A DNA stretch of 64,000 bases from Euborellia annulipes (Eukaryota > Arthropoda > Insecta > Dermaptera > Anisolabididae): NCBI GenBank assembly GCA_023213315.1, contig JAKCPI010021804.1, positions 1 through 64,000 of the forward strand, read 5' to 3'. Under the pieces are notes generated by a model, which ran no database searches, was not told the DNA's origin, and saw only the letters and a list, made by a program, of their open reading frames with translations. Below are positions 55,661 through 64,000 of the stretch, one piece after another. A program made the position numbers and the translations under genes. How positions within the stretch are numbered: position 1 is the first letter of the stretch; every line of letters starts with the position of its first letter.

Positions 55661-55784
55661 AAAAAATGAGGCTATATCCTCATTTTTGAAGCACTTAGGC
55701 CACACCAAATTGGGCCCTTTATGCCTGTGGGGTGAGATCTTCTCCCACTTTCCTACCCTAAAAGACTTTGGCAAATGTTAGAAT

Positions 55785-55865
55785 TATTTGCGGCAAGCTG
55801 GATTCGAACCCGAGCCGTGTTGAGACTCCGGACTCCGTAAATAACAGCTTAGCCACTTGCCTCCT
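55785..55865 (-). repeat. tRNA-like SINE head
   Basis: The minus strand has GGCAAGTGGCTAAGC (A box), GGGTTCGAATCC (perfect B box) and CTTGCC able to pair with GGCAAG. The T stem does not pair well, so this is a tRNA-derived element, not a working tRNA. Confidence 0.45.
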
Positions 55866-55869
55866 CGGA

Positions 55870-57190
55870 AATACACGTTTTGAGGGCTTCTGTGTTTAAA
55901 AAAATCTTTATGTGTGTGAAAAAAATATATCAAGGTTTAAGAGGCGGAAATTTGCTATTTAAATTTTAGTGTTGGTCAACCCAATGCAGTGCTACTTGAT
56001 CTTGCTTGTTTACAAGGATCTCGCTCGGTTGCCGTCATTCTTCTTTCCGAACATATTCTCTATCTGGCTCATTCTATTCTAAAAAGCTGAAAAACGAATG
56101 GAAAAAAAATATTTTTCACGACCGAAGGCGGGCTGTCCAGCTTGTTATAAATAAAACATATTTCTTTTAAGTGAAATTAAGAGGAGAGCTTTTATTAAAA
56201 ATTTCAACCACATCAATAGCTAGTGGGTATATTTATTTTTTTTTGTTAACTAATTTTTGAGTTTTTGTAAAACACAATTGTATAGCTTTGATATATACTA
56301 ATATTAATAGAGAATAGCACCAAAATGAGAAAATACAGTTGTTTTTTCTTTATTTATTTTATTTTCACGGCTGACGTTTCGTTTTGTTTGAATCATCCTC
56401 AGAGTTGGCAAAAAGTTGACATTGTTACGAAATATTTGAGAAGATTAATAAATTATCCTGAGACGCGATTGATTGAAATTTCTTTATAAAACTTTCATAA
56501 TTATTCCTTAAAATTAATTTGATTTATTTATATCGTATCATAACTTGTATTATTTACAATAAAATATTTCACGAATAAATAAAAAAAAAATCATTTTTAT
56601 TCTTATTCAGAATTGCTTCTCAAATTGGAAATTGAAAGATCAGAAGATAAAAAAAAATCATCCCTTCTTCAGCTCAATCTGAATCAAGAACCAACAAAGG
56701 AGAGAGAAATAAGTTAATAAAATAAAAATAAAATTTTTATTTTGGCTATATGTTTATCCCCCGTTTTATTTGAATCCCCCTCTTTCTCTTGATCTCTTCA
56801 AGATTTAGAAGAAAAAAAAAAATAGATTTCTAAATTTTAAAAGTCAAATGGACGCCCATTTTTTTTATAGTATAACATAATGGAAAATCTAACCAAATGG
56901 CTATTTATTTATTCATCATGTATACTAATATTGACATTCTGCACATCTGACTCTTAAGGATAAGGTCTCAAATTAAAAGAATGTTATTCTGTTGGCTCTG
57001 TTCAAGTGTTTAGTTAACCTATTACCAACAAATGATATTCCAACATGGTTTATAATTAATTTCAAATAGTGTGAATGAACTCAAAATAGTATTTCTAATT
57101 CTGATGGAAGTTGAATCCATGTATATCTAATCAAAGGTTTTTAATAGCTTTAATTTCTAATATAAAATTTATTATATTGTTGGGCTTCTA
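55870..57190. other. AT-rich DNA with a solitary hammerhead-like motif
   Basis: The minus strand at 56374-56402 reads CTGAGGATGATTC .. GAAACGTCAGCC. No inverted partner. No gene is supported in the remainder. Confidence 0.35.
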
Positions 57191-57192
57191 AC

Positions 57193-57481
57193 CATGGGCG
57201 TACCCAGGATCAAATCTAGGGGGGGGGCATGGTCAGATCATGGTCGTCCAGGGGGGGGCAGATCATGGTCGTCCAGATTGGGACATAGCTATTTTTAATA
57301 TAGAGAGGAAAAGCCTTCGAATTAAAGGCCTAAAAACCCTCGAGTCCTAACAAAAATAATCATTCGCCGCCGCTATTCACTAATTTTGTTTCGTTTCACC
57401 ACTTTATAAACGTTTAATTTTTTTTTTTTTTGCTTCTAGGGGGGGGCAGCTGCCCCCTGCCCCTCGCTGGGTACGCCCATG
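57193..57481. mobile_element. hAT-like MITE, copy 2
   Basis: CATGGGCGTACCCAG / CTGGGTACGCCCATG termini with an exact 8-bp duplication CTTCTAAC (57185-57192, 57482-57489). The same interior order as copy 1 at 10690. Confidence 0.85.
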
Positions 57482-57807
57482 CTTCTAACACGGAAACCTC
57501 ATTTTCTTATATAAAATTTATTTTATTTTTTGGGGTATAAACTAGCAGCTCCTTTCCCTTAAATAAATATAAATTATTAGAGAAAATTATAGTATTAAAT
57601 TTTAAATTCTATCAGAAATTTTTTATATTCTTTAAATTTATCATCCCGATCGTCCCACCCCCTCTTCTATTTTCTACACTGATTTAAAATCTAGCATATA
57701 ATTTGTTGAAGTGGTGATTAGCAGGTGTATGTTTTTATTTATACATAAATAGGGCAAATAAATTACATACATTACAATTAAAAAGTCTTTAATTAAATTT
57801 TCACAGT

Positions 57808-58365
57808 TAAATAAATAACACTAGGTTAAGTTTATTAAAGTTTTTGTAGTTTGTATTATTATTATGGGAGTTTATTTATAGACCACATTTGTATTCATTT
57901 TGTATTAAAAATATAAATACTGTACGTTTCGACTGCTTATTCTTAAAGTCATATTCAAGTACTGTGCACTTGGTCCGACTCAAGTGAACCAACCTCTAAG
58001 GGACCGTTTCGTGCATTTTATATGCAATGACGTCAGGGCCATCTACAGTCATTCCCATGAAGTTAGACATTCATCAGCGCCATCTACAACTTCATGGAAA
58101 TTATTATAGATGGTGTTGATGATTGTGTCTAACTTAGAGATTAGTTCACTTGAGTTGGAACTTGAAAACGACCGCAGAATAAGCAGTCGAAACGTTGTAC
58201 AGTATTTATATTTTTAATAAATAATTAATGGTGGTCTGTAATTAAAAACTCCCATAAAAACACTAGGTTAAGTTTCAAAAGATTTTTTTTAGCTTATGCG
58301 TATTTCGGCGTTGATATGCCATCTTCAGAGCATTTTTTTAAACAACCTAGTGTTATTTATTTATC
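57808..58365. mobile_element. Outer foldback element with one hammerhead-like motif
   Basis: TAAATAAATAACACTAGGTT (57808) and AACCTAGTGTTATTTATTTA (58344) are inverse. The minus strand near 58299-58331 reads CTGAAGATGGC .. GCCGAAATACG. It is interrupted by another element of the same kind at 57834-58258. Confidence 0.6.
57834..58258. mobile_element. Nested foldback element with a 17-bp target duplication
   Basis: The arms share GGGAGTTTATTTATAGACC / GGTCTGTAATTAAAAACTCC and TACTGTACGTTTCGACTGC / GCAGTCGAAACGTTGTACAG. AACACTAGGTTAAGTTT lies on both sides (57817-57833, 58259-58275). The centre has repeated CATGAAGTTAGAC / GGCGCCATCTACA text. No ORF. Confidence 0.65.
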
Positions 58366-58369
58366 TATA

Positions 58370-59105
58370 ATTAAATGAGGATTTAATTAAGATTGTTTCA
58401 ACTAGGGCCAACGGCGAATTCTTTGGATTATGTTAAAAATTATTCTACTAGTAAAAACAGAAGTTATTCTTCTTCTTCTTGGTTTGGGGTTAATTATCCT
58501 TTTGGTTTTAGGCAAGGAGAGAGACATATTTACAACTTTTTTTTATTTCTGTCAATAAGTTCATTTTTAATTATTATACTCCACTTGTTGATTAGTTTTT
58601 CTGACTTTATTTTTAAATAGATACTTTCATGTCATAATATTCAAATAACTCTTTAATATTTAACAAATTGATCAGATAATAATAGCTTAAATCAATTCTA
58701 CTTTAATGATTCTCTAATTTTAGAGTATTTGAATTTTTAGAGAACAAATATAACGCTGTTATTTTTGTCACAAAAAAAAAAAAAAATAAACTACAAAAAC
58801 CAATCGGGATTTAGAAATTCTAAACATTTTATTGAGAGTAAATTCCTTCAGTGCCTGACAAATTTTCACGATATCTCGAATTCGAAATAGAGTTGGTATT
58901 TTGGTATCAAATTATAAACCACAAATAAATCGGGAATTGCGATATTTGATTCTCTGAAATAAAAAATAAAAGTTTTTAATATTAAATCATAGGCTATTAG
59001 CATATCAGTTCTCGAAAACGGCTCAATCGATTTATTTTTAAATTTAAAATATATACTATTTTCGGCCCCAATATGAAATTGTGCTAGGTCTCGTGTTTGG
59101 AAAAA
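58370..59105. other. AT-rich DNA without identified genes
   Basis: The ORFs at 58393-58620 (+) and 58866-59114 (-) show no domain. 58860-59110 resembles a P-like body by its CTCGAAAACGGCTCAATCG text but cannot be assigned. Confidence 0.25.
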
Positions 59106-59107
59106 TT

Positions 59108-59440
59108 TGGGCACTAGTACTTTACAGATGTACTTTTTTAGTTTTTTCTAATTTTCTCGAAACCCTTCAACGATTTCATTAAAATTTTAAATATTTTCCT
59201 ATTTCTTCTATACAAATCAAATTCCGCTCCTTGAGTACTACTACTTTTCTGGTGTACTTTTTTAGTTTTTTCCAATTTTCTTGCTTTAACAATTTCTTTT
59301 AAAATTTAAATATTATTTGCTATATACAAAACAAATTACGTTTGATCTCGTTTTTGGCGAACTTCCAGTACTAATACTTTACTGATGTACTTGTTTAGTT
59401 TTTTTTTCCAATTTTATAAAAAAAAAAAAAAAAAAAATCG
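59108..59440 (+). repeat. Three tandem copies of the family P core
   Basis: AGTACTTTACAGATGTAC, AGTACTACTACTTTTCTGGTG and AGTACTAATACTTTACTGATG, each followed by TTTTTTAGTTTTTTCCAATTT, lie about 120-140 bp apart without the hairpins. A poly-A run follows at 59418-59436. Confidence 0.5.
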
Positions 59441-60095
59441 ACCGAGTTCCAGCTTGGTCAACTCGGAACTTTTAAAAAGAAAAATAATTTTACCTGAAAT
59501 TACTAATGTAATTATTAAATATACTTTTATTTTAAAATGATAATAAAATAAACTTAGGCTATATTAATTTAAGGTCTATCACCTTTAGTTTACCCAAATA
59601 AAAAAAATTTTCGTGAACTTCATATAGTTTATTCAAGAACACCTTAAGAGGAAATCTGAACCGAAATTAGACCAGATTGCGTCAGTCAAAAGGGTTGGGG
59701 GTGGTCTAAATGTGCCTATCGATCGATTGGCCTGCAAAGTTCTATTGGCTTAGGTCAAGAGGTCAAGCCAATAGACTCTAATGATTTAACCCATTGAAGG
59801 CATAGGGTCCCAAGTCGGGAATTGGTCCATAGGGTCCTCCTCTCTTTCGCGCAGCATCCCTAACGAAGATCACTAGTCTCTTGATAAAACACATCATCAT
59901 CTTTAAGCCAAGACTTAAACGATTAGAATGTTAAGGAGAAAATTGAGCCTAACGAAAACACTTGGGCTTAGATAGATAAGAAATCATGAAGTGAGTTTCG
60001 GTTTAATTTCAAAATCAAGCAGACGATGTTTAAATAACGGATTCTCTTTAGATCAGGATGGAGTTTGTCTAAATATATTTTACTATTTGGAAGAT
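59441..60095. other. Spacer, no gene seen
   Basis: 59620-59960 is less AT-rich and non-repetitive here, otherwise unremarkable. Confidence 0.25.
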
Positions 60096-60100
60096 AAGTA

Positions 60101-61122
<1,022 letters not shown>

Positions 61123-61290
61123 ATTACTCTCTCTTCCTATGATGCTCTCACCACTTTAGTTTATATGCAAATTGGAAGTAGAGGGAATGAAATATTTCCA
61201 AATCAAATGAAGTGGTGAGAGAGGAAAAGTCGATAAGTTATTTGTTTCAATTAAGCACTCTACCATTTTAAATTTTTATTATATCTACCA

Positions 61291-61945
61291 GTTTTTACTT
61301 TCTCTTACCTTTGTATATATGTAATATATATTGTATATATAGAGAGAGAAAGTATTGGATTCATGTCAAAAATTCGATGCCGAGATATACACGTTTTGAG
61401 GTCCCCTGAATTCAATAAAGTGGTTTTCGCGACATACAGTATTCTGTCTGTCTGTCTGTCTGTCTGTGAACAAAATATCTCAAGAACGAAAAGAGCTAGG
61501 AGGTTGAAATTTTATATTTACGTTAGCCACCATCCTGGCATGTGACACGAAACTTTGGAACAAAAACGGCCAAAGAGTACTAGTACTTTACTGATGTAGT
61601 TTTTCCAATTTACTCAAAATTGGCTCTAACGATTTTGATCAAAATTCATAAATTAGTTGTTATTTAAAATGTATATTCTCATTTTGTCCTTGAAATCTTG
61701 AAGCACTCTTTACTATGTACTTCATAGGAAAGATGAGAAATGGTTGCCATGGTAACAAAAGATATTTAACCATGTTTATAAATTTTACATCTTAAATCCT
61801 AAATTACATTTTTCAAAACTAATATATCGGCGGAAACTAAATATATCTCGACACAAAAAAATCTGATGTGAAAAGCACAGAACACAACTTTCGACTACCA
61901 AAGGTAAGAGAAAGTTGTGTGCGACCAGTCACATCAGATTTTTTT
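61291..61945 (+). mobile_element. Family P copy, complete
   Basis: Short hairpin 61296-61352, (CTGT)n at 61445-61465, the core AGTACTAGTACTTTACTGATG, and the long hairpin 61853-61942 with CAGAACACAACTTTC / GAAAGTTGTGTG arms and a missing CTGTG block on one side. Confidence 0.75.
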
Positions 61946-62204
61946 TCTATTTTTTCAAAAATTTATTTGATTATTAGAATGCTTGAATTAATAATTACAT
62001 TTTTCAAAACTTATCATCATTCGGATAATTTTAAATATAAAAAATTTTTTTTTCTTTTTATTCGTTACCCAAACCGGACCCGCGATCCTTGATATAGAAT
62101 GCTAGCATCCTAGCAACTACAACATTAAGAGAAAAAATGTAGCATTAATTAACTAAAATTTTGTTTTATAAAAAGTAAATAACTCACCTTCCATCAAAAA
62201 CTGT

Positions 62205-62369
62205 GTTACTCGTTATATTATTACAAATTGAAAAATTCATATATTAAAAAATATGCTAATAGATGAATCCACGAGTTAATATAAGCTCATAAAATTTTAA
62301 TATTTCTCTCTCTTTTTTATAAAACGGTCTCACCCCTTCTCCTCCTCCTTCTCCTCGTCTTTGATATTA

Positions 62370-62402
<33 letters not shown>

Positions 62403-63235
62403 TGCCAAATAAAATTTTTCATGTTTTATTTATTAGACTATTCCATTAGCTTTAATTTGTAATTAAATATAAAAAAATGAGAAAAGGGATTTTTAATAAC
62501 AAGGTGTTAAAAAAATATATATAATTAATTTGCTGTGCTGATTGCGGCATAAGAATACAACAGCTGGTAAAAACCTCCACCAATTCGGTAATAGTCCTTC
62601 CTCTTAAATCCAAATCCCTTCCTTCCCCATAGTGTCTCTAGTACTTTAAATTTAAGCAAACCATTAAAATGAATTAATAAGGGAAAATGGAAAAGTTTAG
62701 TATTATCATTACCAAATGATTTAAGGCTCCAATATAATCATGCTTTATAAGACCATTAATTTGCTTTCATTGATTTAGTTAGTAATTCATATACATTTTA
62801 ATAGAGTACGTACGTCTTATTGATATATTTCGTATAATATAATACGAGGTTACTCTCATAAATTCATGGACATAATTCGTAAAAGAACATTTTTTTGTTT
62901 TTTATCGGAATAATTACACGTTTTATAAAAAAATAAATCAATTATACAAAATTTTCACATTGTTTAAATACCTTATTAAATTCCTTTTGCTTTTCATGCA
63001 AACTACTAATCAACGTTTTTTATATTTAATTATAAACTAATGAATGAGACTAATAAATAAAACATGGAATATTTTATTTGGCATCTTTAAAAAAAAGGTT
63101 ATATCAAAGAGGAGGAGGTTTTCAAAGGAGAGAGAGAATTATTAAAATTTTATAAGCTTATATTAACTCGTTGATTCATCTATTAGCATATCTTTGAATT
63201 TTTCAATTTGTAAAAATATGATAAATATAATATTT
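62205..63235. mobile_element. Long foldback element
   Basis: Arms about 62205-62490 and 62990-63235: ACAAATTGAAAAATTCA, GCTAATAGATGAATC, GAGTTAATATAAGC, AAAATTTTAATATTTCTCTC, AAAGATGCCAAATAAAA and CATGTTTTATTTATTAG all have inverse partners. Homopolymers in the arms differ (62371-62398 T run versus an A run of 9). No ORF and no clear target duplication. Confidence 0.6.
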
Positions 63236-63586
63236 TTTTAATGTGGAACTTTTATTTGATGACCTCAAATTTTTTCGTCCTTCTATCAGCATGTCGCGTT
63301 GCAAGCCAAAGGCTGTGACGCTACAAGCCATGACGTCACAAGCCGTGACGACAAAAATAGAAAAGTTGAAATTTAATATAGGGCCTATATGACGAATTAT
63401 AAAAAAATAATTTTGAAATTTAATTATTCAATTTTTAAATTGATAAAATATAATTTTTAAAATAATTTAAAATGATTCAAATCTTCAATTACTAAATAAA
63501 TATTGTTCTCAGTTTTTAACATGCGCCTATTGATTTCCCATTATCAATCCTCATTTTTCAAGTGATGAGAAGTGGCTGTAGACTTT

Positions 63587-63819
63587 GAATTGGGTATAGG
63601 AGACTTTGCAGCCAAGGAATTAAATAAAAAACTTTTATTTAATTAATTAACTGTCGACGTTTCGGTCGTAAGTCACGACTTTCCTCAGGACGATTAACAA
63701 TTCTAACAATTAATCGTCCTGAGGAATGTCGTGACTTGCGACCGAAACGTCGACGGTTAATAATTAAATAAAAGTTTTTTATTTAATTCCTTGGTTGCAA
63801 AGTCTCTTATACCCAAATC
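63587..63819. mobile_element. Foldback element with two facing hammerhead-like motifs
   Basis: Arms begin GAATTGGGTATAGGAGACTT. Plus 63718-63750: CCTGAGGAATGTCG .. CGACCGAAACGTCGAC. Minus 63658-63690: CCTGAGGAAAGTCG with the same GAAACGTCGAC. The loop is only about 20 bases. Spacers 63240-63586 and 63820-64000 hold no gene; 63285-63350 repeats AAGCCRTGACG. Confidence 0.7.
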
Positions 63820-64000
63820 TTTTTTCAATTATTAGGTTAAGATTAAAAACGCGATTTTAATACCCTTAATTGAATAATTAATTTTCTGAAAATTTTCACT
63901 CAAAAGCCTACGATCCGAAAAAAAGTTTCACTTGCATCGTGGTTTCATAAAACCACACACTGATTTTTAATTAGTCCTTTTAACTATGTGAAGTTATAGT

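Overview
This window is AT-rich eukaryotic DNA with very low gene density. It has split genes with GT..AG introns, many transposon remnants, tRNA-derived SINEs, microsatellites and minisatellites. There are no operons, ribosome binding sites or dense ORFs. The AT bias and repeat style suggest an invertebrate, probably an arthropod, and a copepod-like genome would fit. That assignment is an impression and no single-copy marker gene in the window proves it.

The only well supported protein gene is at the left edge (1-2243, + strand). It is the 3' part of a spliced gene for a tyrosine-recombinase-like protein of the transposon-associated kind. It has three exons with phase-consistent introns, one in-frame stop and one homopolymer frameshift. 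Other coding or transcribed material is limited to isolated exon candidates: 6724-6825 (-), 7862-7935 (+), 29574-29779 (+, broken), and several untranslated-type exons with good splice sites (17883-17962, 19620-19737, 47123-47183, 48575-48714, 49750-49894). These last may be alternative 5' exons of a + strand gene whose coding part is outside the window.

The rest is repeats. (1) A high-copy family of about 660 bp, here called family P, is present in about 20 copies on both strands. It has a short TACTTTCTC hairpin at one end and a long, almost perfect GGTGTGAC hairpin at the other. (2) Inverted-repeat elements of about 200-450 bp carry, at facing positions in their arms, a CTGANGA..stem..GAAAC motif that resembles a hammerhead ribozyme core. 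They lie near 8.6, 9.5, 22.5, 38.3, 43.7, 57.8 and 63.6 kb, with an eroded relative at 20.9 kb. (3) Small DNA transposons are recognisable by terminal inverted repeats and target duplications: hAT-like with 8 bp duplications (10690, 12665, 12844, 49257, 57193), piggyBac-like with TTAA (5940), pogo/Tigger-like with TA (20462) and mariner-like with TA (52586). (4) Two tRNA-derived SINE families and one 5S-rRNA-like copy are present. (5) Large palindromes lie at 1090-1914, 31876-33549, 54092-55455 and 62205-63235. (6) Tandem arrays include a 119 bp minisatellite (45293-46893) and a GGGTGTAAATC array (47251-47870), both related to single-copy sequence near 17.5-18.2 kb.

Many insertions are nested: SINE and palindrome inside family P, hAT inside hAT, foldback inside foldback. 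The window therefore reads as layered intronic or intergenic transposon sediment. All classifications come from reading the sequence; no database search was possible.
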